Shown here: positions 28,749 to 38,312 of the stretch, piece by piece | How positions within the stretch are numbered: the stretch's first letter is position 1 | Layout: the number at the start of each line of letters is the position of its first letter | Notes under the pieces: model-generated | Databases searched by the model: none | Told to the model about the DNA's origin: nothing | What the model saw: only the letters and a program-made list of their open reading frames with translations | From: Neoalteromonas arenosi | GTDB taxonomy: Bacteria; Pseudomonadota; Gammaproteobacteria; Enterobacterales; Alteromonadaceae | Length of the DNA: 64,000 nt | Direction of reading: 5' to 3' | Assembly (NCBI RefSeq): GCF_030362855.1 | Contig: NZ_JAUCBP010000007.1 | Location: 744,675 to 808,674, forward strand | Program-made: the position numbers and the translations under genes

Positions 28749-30365
28749 TTATCGCAAGCTAACCAACATTGTTGCTGGGTTTTGCAAATAACTCATAAAC
28801 AGGTTATTAAATTTAACCATAGTTGCACCGTCAATTACTCGGTGATCACCTGACCAATTTATCGTCATAATATTTGCGGCAATGACCTTACCATCGGCAT
28901 CAAAGCGAGGTAATTGTTGAGTTTTACCCAATGCGACAATGGCTACTTCGGGCTTATTGATCACTGGCGTTGCGGTTGTACCACCGATAGCACCTATATT
29001 TGAAATGCTAATCGTACCGCCGGTTAAATCAGTATTACTCAACCGACCCTCACGGGCTTTGTCGATTAAGGTATTGAGTTCAACCGCAATTTGCTCAATC
29101 GATTTATCTTGCACCTGCTTAATGTTAGGTACCAACAAACCAATCTTGCTATCGACTGCCAAACCAATATTGTGATCCGCTAAATACGTAAGCTCAGAAC
29201 CATCAGCGGACAAGCGGCTATTCAACACCGGGAATTGCTGCAAGGTCATCGATAGTGCTTTGATAAAGAAAGGCATAAACGATAGTTTTATCCCTTTCTC
29301 AGCAAGGCTCGCCTTAAGCTGTCCGCGGAGTTCAATCAGAGCTGACATTTCTAATTCATCACTAACCGTAAAATGCGGAATCGTACTAACTGATTCAGTC
29401 ATTTGCTTAGCCATGGCTGCCTGAATGCCTTTCACCTTAACCGTGACATCTTCTCGGCTGCTCGCTACTGGCGCGGAAGCTGACAACTCTGGGGCGTTTT
29501 GCGTTGCAATATTCGGTGCAGGGCTTTGCGATGCGCCAGCGGTCGCACCAGACGCTGCCGCCAGTACATCTTGCTTTAATACACGACCTTTTTTACCTGA
29601 CCCTTTTACTGCAACCAAGTCGACATTGCGTTCACGCGCGATTCTGCGTACAGCAGGACTCGCCAGCACGCGACCAGGGATCGCAACCGGAGGTTCAAAT
29701 TCGCCTCCTTGTTCGGAATGGTTAGCTGCCGCCACCGTTGTAGCACTAGCTGGCGCAGCAGCAACTGCCGGCTTGCTTGTGGCTGCGGCACCACTACTGT
29801 GCTCAGATTGCAGAGCAAAAAGAGGTGCGTGCACTTTAGCTATTTCACCCTCTTTGTAGTAGTGCTTAACAATGGTACCTGAATGTTTAGCTGGAATTTC
29901 AACCACGGCTTTATCCGTCATTACTTCAATAACAGCCTGATCTTCTTCAACGGCTTCACCTTCGGCGACTAACCACTTGATCACTTCACACTCAACAATT
30001 CCTTCACCAATATCCGGTAAAATAAAGTCTTCCACACCGCCGCTACTTGCGGCTGGTGTCTCAGTGGCTGTAGGCTCTTTGGCAACCTCGGCTGCTTCGT
30101 CAGACACTGGCGCTGCCGCTGTGTCACCATCTTTTACCATGGCAAACAATGGTGCATGTACTTTGGCTATTTCGCCTACCTGATAATAAAGCTTTTCCAC
30201 TGTACCCGAGTACATGGCAGGAATTTGAACGGTCGCTTTGTCAGTCATAACCTCGGCAACAGGCTGATCTTCGACTACCCGATCGCCTTCTTTAACTAAC
30301 CATTCCAGCAATTCGCATTCAACAATGCCTTCGCCAATATCGGGTAAAATAAAATCAATGCTCAT
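28749..30365 (-). CDS. Branched-chain 2-oxoacid dehydrogenase E2 (dihydrolipoyl acyltransferase), two lipoyl domains
   Basis: A 538-residue E2 core component. Two lipoyl domains are at about residues 1-78 and 113-190, with lipoyl lysines in VMTDKATVQIP and VMTDKAVVEIP. A peripheral-subunit binding domain follows (about 233-268, SPAVRRIARERNVDL). The C-terminal acyltransferase domain ends with the active-site HRVIDGATMVKF. Linkers are rich in Ala, Pro and Ser. It is third in the operon with E1alpha and E1beta. The lipoyl context and E1 partners favour branched-chain 2-oxoacids over pyruvate. No E3 gene lies in the window, so a shared lipoamide dehydrogenase is expected. Confidence 0.93.
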   Translation of the reverse strand: MSIDFILPDIGEGIVECELLEWLVKEGDRVVEDQPVAEVMTDKATVQIPAMYSGTVEKLYYQVGEIAKVHAPLFAMVKDGDTAAAPVSDEAAEVAKEPTATETPAASSGGVEDFILPDIGEGIVECEVIKWLVAEGEAVEEDQAVIEVMTDKAVVEIPAKHSGTIVKHYYKEGEIAKVHAPLFALQSEHSSGAAATSKPAVAAAPASATTVAAANHSEQGGEFEPPVAIPGRVLASPAVRRIARERNVDLVAVKGSGKKGRVLKQDVLAAASGATAGASQSPAPNIATQNAPELSASAPVASSREDVTVKVKGIQAAMAKQMTESVSTIPHFTVSDELEMSALIELRGQLKASLAEKGIKLSFMPFFIKALSMTLQQFPVLNSRLSADGSELTYLADHNIGLAVDSKIGLLVPNIKQVQDKSIEQIAVELNTLIDKAREGRLSNTDLTGGTISISNIGAIGGTTATPVINKPEVAIVALGKTQQLPRFDADGKVIAANIMTINWSGDHRVIDGATMVKFNNLFMSYLQNPATMLVSLR

Positions 30366-30377
30366 AATCTTTTACCC

Positions 30378-31355
30378 TTAGTAATTCATTGTACGCTTAA
30401 TAGCTTCGTAGGTTTTTAAATGATCCGGCATGTATTCCTTTTCGTGCGCCAGCGGATATGGCGTATCCAAACCACATACACGCGCGATGGGTGCTTCAAG
30501 ATACAAGAAACATTTGTCTTGAATCGTCGCAGCGATCTCGCTTGCAAAACCGCCAGTTTGCGGCGCTTCGTGGTTAATTAACAAACGGCCAGTTTTCATT
30601 ACTGACTCACTAATTCGCTGCGCATCCCACGGTAAGATACTGCGCAAATCAATCACTTCGCAGCTTACGCCGTCTTCACGTGCCATGGCTGCCGCTTGTT
30701 GTACAACTTCGACTTGCGCGCCCCAAGCAACTAATGTGATGTCAGAGCCCTCCTCGACCACATCAGCCTTGCCCAATGGCAGGGTATAATCTTCCTCAGG
30801 TACATCACTTACCGCGGCACGGTATAGGCGTTTTGGCTCCATAAACAATACGGGGTTGTCATCCCGCATTGACGCCAATAACAGGCCTTTTGCCTGATAG
30901 GGGTTACGCGGTACTACAATTTTAAGCCCCGGTGTATGTGCGAAGTAGGCTTCAGGGGATTGTGAGTGATACAAACCACCGTGAATACCGCCGCCGTACG
31001 GGGTGCGAATAGTCAATGAACCACAGCTAAATTGACCACCAGAGCGATAGCGCCATTTCGCCGTTTCGTTAACGATTTGGTCAAACGCTGGGAAGATGTA
31101 ATCGGCAAATTGAATTTCCGCGACCGGAAACGAACCCTGTGCAGCTAAACCATTTGCAAAACCGATAATACCCTGCTCTGTTAGCGGTGAGTTAAAGCAG
31201 CGGTCTTTACCAAACTTTTCTTGTAAGTTACTTGTTGCTCGGAAGACTCCGCCAAAATGACCAACGTCTTCACCGAAAACCACGACCTTTTCATTGCGTT
31301 CCATTTCGGTGATCAGCGCATTATTAATTGCTTGGAGTAAATTCATCTTGGCCAT
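30378..31355 (-). CDS. Branched-chain 2-oxoacid dehydrogenase E1 beta subunit
   Basis: A 325-residue E1 beta subunit that pairs with the alpha subunit to decarboxylate branched-chain 2-oxoacids with thiamine diphosphate. Typical segments are [38 protein letters not shown] and [20 protein letters not shown]. The start overlaps the E1 alpha stop by one base (TAATG), and E2 begins 12 bases after this gene. Confidence 0.94.
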   Translation of the reverse strand: MAKMNLLQAINNALITEMERNEKVVVFGEDVGHFGGVFRATSNLQEKFGKDRCFNSPLTEQGIIGFANGLAAQGSFPVAEIQFADYIFPAFDQIVNETAKWRYRSGGQFSCGSLTIRTPYGGGIHGGLYHSQSPEAYFAHTPGLKIVVPRNPYQAKGLLLASMRDDNPVLFMEPKRLYRAAVSDVPEEDYTLPLGKADVVEEGSDITLVAWGAQVEVVQQAAAMAREDGVSCEVIDLRSILPWDAQRISESVMKTGRLLINHEAPQTGGFASEIAATIQDKCFLYLEAPIARVCGLDTPYPLAHEKEYMPDHLKTYEAIKRTMNY

Positions 31356-32542
31356 TATTTGACCTCCGCTGACGTTTTCGGATAGTTATCCGGGTACTTT
31401 TTAATATGTGTTTTCAAATGAGTGAGTTGTTCTTCTAAGTGCCATGGAACCGTGTCGTATACATCATTTACCAAGTCATCAATGTCACATACGGCAACTT
31501 TTTCGGCTGTTTTCACCGCAGCAAGAATATCCTCACGTGACTTCGTAATGTACGCCTCGTGTTCTGCCTCGTCGAACCAACCTTTGCCTATAACCCATTG
31601 TTTAAAGCGGTTGATAGGATCTTTTAAGCGCCACTTGGCTTCTTCTTCTTTTGAGCGGTAGCCGGTTGGATCATCTGACGTTGAGTGTGCCGCTAAGCGG
31701 TAGGTCATAGCTTCAATCAATACCGGGCACTTGTCTTTCAATGCGATTTCACGGGCTTGTTGAGTTGCAATAAATACGGCAAGCGCATCATTACCATCAA
31801 CGCGAATAGTTTTAATCCCGTATCCAATACCGCGAGAAGCGATACCGTCGCCGGCAAATTGCTCTTCCGCGGGTGTAGAGATGGCATACCCATTGTTTCG
31901 GCAGAAGAAAATAACCGGGCAGTTGAGTACAGCCGCCATGTTCAAGCCGGCGTGGAAATCACCTTCTGATGCAGCACCTTCACCGAAATAACAAATAGTC
32001 ACTGCGTCATTGCCTTGTAGTTTCTGGCCATACGCATAGCCCGAGGCTTGCGGGATTTGGGTGCCTAATGGCGATGAAATGGTCATAAAGTTAAGCGCTT
32101 TATCACCATAATGAATAGGCATTTGGCGTCCCTTATTGGGGTCCAGTCGGTTACTGAACATTTGATTCATGAACTGTTCAGTGGTGTAACCGCGGTAGGC
32201 CAGAGCGGCTTGTTCGCGATATTGTGACATGATCATATCGTGTTCAAACAATGCTGCAGCGCTGGCTGTTGTAGCAGCTTCTTCGCCGGTACACGCTAAG
32301 TAAAAGCTAATCCGCCCCTGACGCTGGGCTGCAATCATACGCTCATCTAATAAGCGAATGTATTCCATAGTTTTTAGGATGCGCGTTGCTTGATCTTGGC
32401 TTAACTCAGGTGCGACTGCGCCCTTGAGTAGCTCACCATCTTCATTGAGCAATTGCAGCATAGGGATATCGACAATACCGTCTTCGATAATGTTCACCGA
32501 TGTAGTCGATGACACCTTAGACAAGTGATTCCGGTCGTTCAT
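31355..32542 (-). CDS. Branched-chain 2-oxoacid dehydrogenase E1 alpha subunit
   Basis: A 395-residue E1 alpha subunit. The thiamine-diphosphate motif starts at [20 protein letters not shown] and ends at [13 protein letters not shown], and the phosphorylation-loop region reads [17 protein letters not shown], typical of branched-chain rather than pyruvate enzymes. It is the first gene of the operon; GCGGAG lies five bases before the ATG. It acts in valine, leucine and isoleucine catabolism. Confidence 0.94.
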   Translation of the reverse strand: MNDRNHLSKVSSTTSVNIIEDGIVDIPMLQLLNEDGELLKGAVAPELSQDQATRILKTMEYIRLLDERMIAAQRQGRISFYLACTGEEAATTASAAALFEHDMIMSQYREQAALAYRGYTTEQFMNQMFSNRLDPNKGRQMPIHYGDKALNFMTISSPLGTQIPQASGYAYGQKLQGNDAVTICYFGEGAASEGDFHAGLNMAAVLNCPVIFFCRNNGYAISTPAEEQFAGDGIASRGIGYGIKTIRVDGNDALAVFIATQQAREIALKDKCPVLIEAMTYRLAAHSTSDDPTGYRSKEEEAKWRLKDPINRFKQWVIGKGWFDEAEHEAYITKSREDILAAVKTAEKVAVCDIDDLVNDVYDTVPWHLEEQLTHLKTHIKKYPDNYPKTSAEVK

Positions 32543-32975
32543 GTAGACTCCGCGAATATATGTAGGGTTTTATTATTGAGCGCAAATGTTACGGCAACTG
32601 CGCTAGCCAGACGTTGCTTTTTCGACTTTTTGATACCAGTTAAATAAATTGTTTGTTTCAAAAATGTAAACAAAATTGAAATAAACATCCTACAAATTTA
32701 GATATGTGGGATCCCTGTCTTAAAGAACCACAATAAATGATAGTTTATTGCTCAATAGGCTGTGATCTATATGCGTTAAGTGCATATCAGAAAAAAGGAA
32801 ATTTCTTTTTTATTGGCATTACAAAGCTGAAAAAAGTGTGCTAGAAATAGATGAGTGTCGATCAGATCGGCATTTTTTATGATCGGTGATGCATCAGTCA
32901 TCACCAACACATAATAACAATAACCATTTAAATCCCAGGGACTTATTCCCACAACAGGAAGACGGAGGTTAACCT
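32543..32975. other. Divergent intergenic region between the E1 alpha and subtilase genes
   Basis: This 433-base AT-rich gap carries promoters for two divergent genes. Near the E1 alpha side, TTTGTTT (32652-32658) and AAACAAA (32668-32674) form a perfect inverted repeat with a 9-base spacer; on the minus strand TTTACA and TATTTA at 18-base spacing form a possible promoter across it. On the subtilase side there is a terminator-like hairpin at 32856-32880 and GGAGG at about 32964. No protein gene was supported here. Confidence 0.45.
32856..32880 (+). terminator. Terminator-like hairpin in the subtilase leader
   Basis: TGTCGAT pairs with ATCGGCA (one G-U pair) around CAG, followed by TTTTTT. 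It points toward the subtilase gene and lies about 95 bases before its GTG start, so it may end a short leader RNA or attenuate the gene. Confidence 0.5.
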
Positions 32976-35900
32976 GTGAACCATAAAGTGACATTAGCTG
33001 TCTCTGCAGCTTTAATGTCAATGTCAGTTCATTCAGCCACCCAGCTGAGTGTCGCTGCAGTAAGCAGTTTTGATGTTGACGTTGAGCAGTTGCAGTCTGC
33101 ACAGGCTATATCAGTAAACAAGGATCTAGACCGATCTTTGTTCAATAGCAAACGGACCTTTGTAAAAGAAAAAGGTCTTCTAGATAAACCCTACACTTAT
33201 ATTATTCACCTCGACAACGAACCAGTAGCTATCTATGACGGTGGCGTTGAAGGTTTTGCAGCAACGAATCCGAAGCATAAGCTTCGTGCTGCTTCTGCCG
33301 TTCAGCAACCGCAGCAGGTTAAGCTAGACGTTTCTGCACCAGAAGTCGTCGCTTATGCGTCGTACCTCGAGCAGCAACAAGCGTCTGCGCTCGCTCAAGT
33401 GCAAGAAATTGCCGGTAGCGCAAAAGTCTTAGCTCAGTATAAGTATGCCTTGAACGGTATGGCGGTTATGTTAACGCCAAGCGAAGCCGAAGCAGTTTCA
33501 AACATACCTGGGGTTAAATTTGTAGAACGCGACCAGTTGTACACACTCGATACTGATACAGGTCCAAGCCTAATCGGCGCGCCTGCAGTATGGGATGGTA
33601 CGGCAAACAGCGGCACCGAAGTTCGCGGTGAAGGCGTTGTTGTCGGTATTATCGATAGTGGTGTAAACACTGACCACCCATCTTTTGCAGCGACAGATGC
33701 CGATGGTTACACGCACACTAACCCACTGGGTGATGGCGTTTACCTTGGTGACTGTGCAGGTGATTATCCTGAACTGTGTAACGCCAAACTTATCGGTGTA
33801 TACAGCTACCCTGTAATAACTGACAACTACGATGACACAACAGTATTCCCAGCCGATTTACCTGAAAACGGTGAAGATTACGGCGGTCACGGTTCACACG
33901 TAGCAAGTACTGCAGCGGGTAATACCCTGTATGACGTGCCAGAAGTAACGCCAGAGTTTGGTGTTGAAGAAAGCTCTGGTATTCCAACTGGTTTTGAATT
34001 CGATCGTATCTCTGGTGTTGCACCTCGCGCCAACATCATTTCTTACCAAGTGTGTTTCGGTGGCCGTAGTTCGGCTGGTGATACCTATGGTGACTGTCCT
34101 GGAGCTGCAATTGCAGCGGGTATCGAATCAGCCCTTACCGATGGCGTAGATGTGATCAACTACTCTATCAGTGGTGGCGGTTTCCCTTGGAACAGTTCAA
34201 CTGAACTTGCCTACTTATCTGCCCGTAACGCAGGTATCTTTGTTGCAACATCTGCCGGTAACGGTGGCCCTGGCGCAGCAACTACACCTAAGCATGCGCC
34301 TTGGTACACTGCGGTAGCAGCTGCTGAGCACGGCCGTTCTGTAGAGTATGATAAGACTATTGGTACATTCACTGGCGGTGATTCTGATCTTGCAGACATC
34401 GACGGTGTGAGTAACTCTGGTGGCATCACAGCGTCTATCGTGTATGCGGGCGACTATGAGAACCCGAACTCTGATGACGATCCAGCACAGTGTCTTGAGC
34501 CATTCCCAGAAGGTACATTCAGCGGTGAAATCGTTGTATGTGACCGTGGTTCAATCGCGCGTGTCCAAAAAGCCATTAACGTGGCAGACGGTGGCGCCGG
34601 CGGTTATGTTTTGGCTAATATCCAAGGCGGTGCTACGTCACTAAACAGTGATGCTTATGTAATCCCTGGTATTCACATTAGTGCAGATAATGGCGATGCG
34701 TTAAAAGCATGGTTAGCATCGGGTGAAGGTCACACAGCGACAATTACCGCTGCTACTGGTGAGCTAGTTATCGACGAAGATCGTGTAGACGTGCTTGCGG
34801 GCTTCTCTTCGAAAGGTCCTAACAGCAGTATCTCTACGCTAACTCCAACGATCACAGGTCCTGGTGTTAACATCTACGCCGCATACGCTGACCAACACTT
34901 CGGCCATGACGGCAGTGGTCCTGCGCCAAGTGATTATGATTACCTGTCGGGTACATCAATGAGTTCTCCGCACGTTGCCGGTGCTGCTGCACTTGTTAAG
35001 AGTGCGCACCCAACTTGGACGCCGGATAACATCCGTTCAGCGCTTGCGATGACTGCAGTACCTACGGTTAAGAAAGAAGACGGCGTTACCGCTGGCGACT
35101 GGTTTGACATGGGTTCTGGTCGTGTTCAAGTTGACCTAGCAGTTCAAGCAGGCTTGGTGATGGACGAGACTGCACAGAACTACTTAGATGCAAACCCACT
35201 TGAAGGTGGTGATCCACGTACATTGAACCTACCAAGCGTTACTGATGACAACTGTGTAGGCACATGTAGCTGGACGCGTACTGTAACGGCTACGCAAGAT
35301 GGTACTTGGACTACATCTGGTGCAACGATTTCTGATGGTCTAGAAATTACTGTTTCTCCAGCTGAGTTCACGCTAGCTGCGGGTGAGTCACAAGAAATCA
35401 CTGTTAACATCGATGCGTTCAGTGCTGAAAGCGACGTATGGTCATTCGGATTAGTTAATCTTGAATCAGACTCTGCGCCTAACATGCACTTGCCTGTATC
35501 GGTAATCGCGTCTAACGGTAGCGTACCAGAAGAAATCATTCTGGATGCTGGTCGTAACCAAGACTCGTACTTGTTAACAGACTTGATGGCTGTTGAAATT
35601 ACTGACTTCCAATCTGCTGGCTATTCAGTCGTTGCTCCAACGGTTGTGGCAGGCGAAGTTGCACAAGACAGTGATAACTCATCAATTCTTGACGACTTAA
35701 CTGATGGTCTATTTATCACCACTGTTGATGTGACTGATACTGACCTTCGTATGGTTGCCATGACAAGCGATTCAACGGCTCCAGACCTTGATTTGTGGGT
35801 TGTACTTGACCGTAACGGTGACGGCATCCCAACGGGTGACGAAGTGGTTGGTTTAAGTGCTTCTGCTTCAGCAGATGAGCGTGTTGATATTATGTTCCCA

Positions 35901-37874
35901 GAAGCCGGTATGTACTGGTTAATCGTACAAAACTGGGCAGCTTCTGCAGCAGATGCGGTTGACACGTTCAACCTCAGCTATGCGGTAGTTGACGCAACAC
36001 CTTCTGACGCGATTTCTATCACTGGCCCATCAGCGGTACCACAGTTAACTGAATTCGATATTCGAATGACGTATGACTTAGGAGACGCAGTTGAAGGTGA
36101 TATGTTCTTCAGTGTAGTAACCATGGGTACAGACGCAGATAATGCGGATAATCTAGGTACTATCCCTGTTGATATGACACGTGTACAAGACGACGTTCGC
36201 GTTATCGCACCTGACCTATCGCGTGTAGGCCCTGGTGATGTTGCAGACTTCGCAGTTGAAATTGCACCGAACTTCACGTTCGAAGATCGCGACTATGAAG
36301 TATCAGTAACAATTCCTGAAGGTGTTTCATTGGTAGACGGTTCAGTTGATGGCGATTACACCGTTGACGGTGACACCATTACATGGACACAAACACAAGC
36401 ATCATTGCTTGCTGGCGGTATTCCTCCGTATATTTACGAAATTACCACCAACGCAACTGACGACATGTGTTTCAACCCATCGTTTGGTCCGTTCACTGGT
36501 GGCTTTGTTGACCTGGCAGCCTTTGGTATTGGCCAACAACCATTTGATGGTGACGGCGTAGCGGTTACTTTCGGTACTCCAGCTAACTTCTTGGGTACGT
36601 TGTATGAAGGTGTTACGGTAACTGAAGACGGCTATGTAACCTTTGGCAATGAGTTTGGCTCTACGCCTTGGGTTAACCAGTTAATGCCAAGTGCTGATGT
36701 ACCAAACGGCGTTGTTGCACCATTCTGGCGTGATATGGAATTTGATCTTGCTAACGGTAGCGGCCTTCGCGTTGCAACTGCGGGTGCTAATTTCACGTTC
36801 TTCCAGTGGGATAACATGAAGCCTTGGGGCGCGTCAGATGAAGGCGATTTAGCGACTTTCCAAATCGTGTTCCAAAACGCAGCAGGCCCAACACAGCCTA
36901 ACATTGTTATGTCGTATACGCGTATGGCGCATAACTTTGGTGATCAGTTAGGTACATCAATTGGTTATGAAGACCTCAGTGGTACAGTAGGTGCTACTAC
37001 GCACTACCGTCCATACCCTGGCTCTTCAGCAACGCCAATTGGCAGTGTTGAAACTGATGCAGTAGATGGCTTGCAAGTGTGCTTGTACCAAGTAGAAACG
37101 CCTGCTACTCAGCTTGGCTTCTCAGTAATGGTTGACGCCGACAATGCCGGTGGTCCAATCCAGATGATGGCAATGTCTCAGGTGTTTGAATCTGGTACTA
37201 CTGACGCCTTCCCTGGCACAGGCATGGTAGCGTCTGAAATCTTTGCTGACCTACAAGTTGAAGGTCCTCCAGTTGTATTGATTGATGGCCTAACTGAAGC
37301 TAACCTATCAATGGTAGAGCTAACAGAACTTGACCTTCCAGCAGTAGTAACCGAGCCTAACGGCGACGCGGTTGACCTATTGTGGAAACAAGTATCTGGC
37401 CCTGCAGCTGTAATTGCCGGTAACGGAATTGCAGAAGCGGTACTAGCGGCACCAGAGGTTACTGAAGACACCATGATCGTTCTAGAGTTAACGGCTACCG
37501 ACAGTAACGGTAATTCAACAACCTCTATTGCGAATGTAATGGTACTTGACAACCTTCCACCAGAGCTAGCGATCAGTGCACCTATGTCAGTTGTAGAAGG
37601 CGATTCGATTACGATTTCGGTTTCAGCAACAGACAACGAAGGTGATGCAGTTGCGATTAGCATCAACGGTGTTGCAGGTAGTACCTATACCACTACAGCC
37701 CCAGTGACTAACGCTGACATGACAATGACATTTGAAGTTGTTGCCACAGACGGTGTTAACACTGTAACTGAGCAGGTTTCTGTTCAGGTGAGAAACAAAA
37801 CGGGCGGTAGCATGGGTTGGATTGCATTATTGCTAATTCCAGCTATCTGGTTACGTCGTAAGACAATGCACTAA
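32976..37874 (+). CDS. Secreted subtilisin-like S8 protease with GlyGly-CTERM tail
   Basis: A 1632-residue exported serine protease. It starts at GTG with GGAGG eight bases upstream and a signal peptide of about 20 residues. An inhibitor I9-like propeptide lies around 70-190. The S8 domain has the triad D227 (GIIDSG), H305 (GGHGSH) and S661 (GTSMSSPHVAG), with a PA domain inserted near 500-580. After this come an Fn3-like domain, a cell-surface repeat region, a nidogen-like segment around 1160-1330 and cadherin/PKD-like repeats. The C-terminus is KTGGSMGWIALLLIPAIWLR, then a basic tail: a GlyGly-CTERM signal, which rhombosortase processes during type II secretion. Extracellular protein digestion is the likely role. 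Confidence 0.95.
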   Translation: MNHKVTLAVSAALMSMSVHSATQLSVAAVSSFDVDVEQLQSAQAISVNKDLDRSLFNSKRTFVKEKGLLDKPYTYIIHLDNEPVAIYDGGVEGFAATNPKHKLRAASAVQQPQQVKLDVSAPEVVAYASYLEQQQASALAQVQEIAGSAKVLAQYKYALNGMAVMLTPSEAEAVSNIPGVKFVERDQLYTLDTDTGPSLIGAPAVWDGTANSGTEVRGEGVVVGIIDSGVNTDHPSFAATDADGYTHTNPLGDGVYLGDCAGDYPELCNAKLIGVYSYPVITDNYDDTTVFPADLPENGEDYGGHGSHVASTAAGNTLYDVPEVTPEFGVEESSGIPTGFEFDRISGVAPRANIISYQVCFGGRSSAGDTYGDCPGAAIAAGIESALTDGVDVINYSISGGGFPWNSSTELAYLSARNAGIFVATSAGNGGPGAATTPKHAPWYTAVAAAEHGRSVEYDKTIGTFTGGDSDLADIDGVSNSGGITASIVYAGDYENPNSDDDPAQCLEPFPEGTFSGEIVVCDRGSIARVQKAINVADGGAGGYVLANIQGGATSLNSDAYVIPGIHISADNGDALKAWLASGEGHTATITAATGELVIDEDRVDVLAGFSSKGPNSSISTLTPTITGPGVNIYAAYADQHFGHDGSGPAPSDYDYLSGTSMSSPHVAGAAALVKSAHPTWTPDNIRSALAMTAVPTVKKEDGVTAGDWFDMGSGRVQVDLAVQAGLVMDETAQNYLDANPLEGGDPRTLNLPSVTDDNCVGTCSWTRTVTATQDGTWTTSGATISDGLEITVSPAEFTLAAGESQEITVNIDAFSAESDVWSFGLVNLESDSAPNMHLPVSVIASNGSVPEEIILDAGRNQDSYLLTDLMAVEITDFQSAGYSVVAPTVVAGEVAQDSDNSSILDDLTDGLFITTVDVTDTDLRMVAMTSDSTAPDLDLWVVLDRNGDGIPTGDEVVGLSASASADERVDIMFPEAGMYWLIVQNWAASAADAVDTFNLSYAVVDATPSDAISITGPSAVPQLTEFDIRMTYDLGDAVEGDMFFSVVTMGTDADNADNLGTIPVDMTRVQDDVRVIAPDLSRVGPGDVADFAVEIAPNFTFEDRDYEVSVTIPEGVSLVDGSVDGDYTVDGDTITWTQTQASLLAGGIPPYIYEITTNATDDMCFNPSFGPFTGGFVDLAAFGIGQQPFDGDGVAVTFGTPANFLGTLYEGVTVTEDGYVTFGNEFGSTPWVNQLMPSADVPNGVVAPFWRDMEFDLANGSGLRVATAGANFTFFQWDNMKPWGASDEGDLATFQIVFQNAAGPTQPNIVMSYTRMAHNFGDQLGTSIGYEDLSGTVGATTHYRPYPGSSATPIGSVETDAVDGLQVCLYQVETPATQLGFSVMVDADNAGGPIQMMAMSQVFESGTTDAFPGTGMVASEIFADLQVEGPPVVLIDGLTEANLSMVELTELDLPAVVTEPNGDAVDLLWKQVSGPAAVIAGNGIAEAVLAAPEVTEDTMIVLELTATDSNGNSTTSIANVMVLDNLPPELAISAPMSVVEGDSITISVSATDNEGDAVAISINGVAGSTYTTTAPVTNADMTMTFEVVATDGVNTVTEQVSVQVRNKTGGSMGWIALLLIPAIWLRRKTMH

Positions 37875-37892
37875 GTTTTAGTGTTTACCAAT

Positions 37893-37921
37893 AAAGGGTC
37901 GCAATGCGGCCCTTTTTTTTG
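37893..37921 (+). terminator. Terminator of the subtilase gene
   Basis: GGGTCGC and GCGGCCC pair around AAT with flanking A/T pairs, and eight T follow. It lies 20 bases after the subtilase stop. Confidence 0.9.
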
Positions 37922-37959
37922 CTTTAATAAAAAGGGTTCCAAAGAAAGAGCAGGTTTTT

Positions 37960-38208
37960 ATGGAAAATGTAACTGCGTTTATTAGTCATTTGCTTAACGA
38001 CATTCCTGAGTCGATCTCTTTACAATACTTGTTTGAAGATAAGTTTTTGGACGTAGTAGAGTTAGATTACCAATACGCTTATGAAGTACCCCATACTGGG
38101 GGACTGTATTCGGCACCCAAACCTGCGGTTCAATTGAGTAACGATGTCTGGTTATTAATATCTGACCTTGAAGGCGATAAATTAAGACTCAATCATATAG
38201 CGTCGTAA
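37960..38208 (+). CDS. Small hypothetical protein
   Basis: An 82-residue soluble acidic protein with no signal peptide, membrane helix or motif I recognise. AGAGCAGG precedes the ATG, giving a plausible ribosome site. It is the only gene between the subtilase terminator and the DUF885 gene, on the same strand. No function is proposed. Confidence 0.6.
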   Translation: MENVTAFISHLLNDIPESISLQYLFEDKFLDVVELDYQYAYEVPHTGGLYSAPKPAVQLSNDVWLLISDLEGDKLRLNHIAS

Positions 38209-38312
38209 CATCCGCTTACAAAACCATTCACTATCACACATTTATTCCATCGAAATCGACACCTCCCTGTACTAGTATCTCGGTGCAAAATAATAAGTAC
38301 CCAGGAGTACCA

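Noticed and set aside
32776-33102. Minus-strand frame of 108 codons across the subtilase start
   Set aside because: It is antisense to the subtilase signal peptide and its leader and has no recognisable features.
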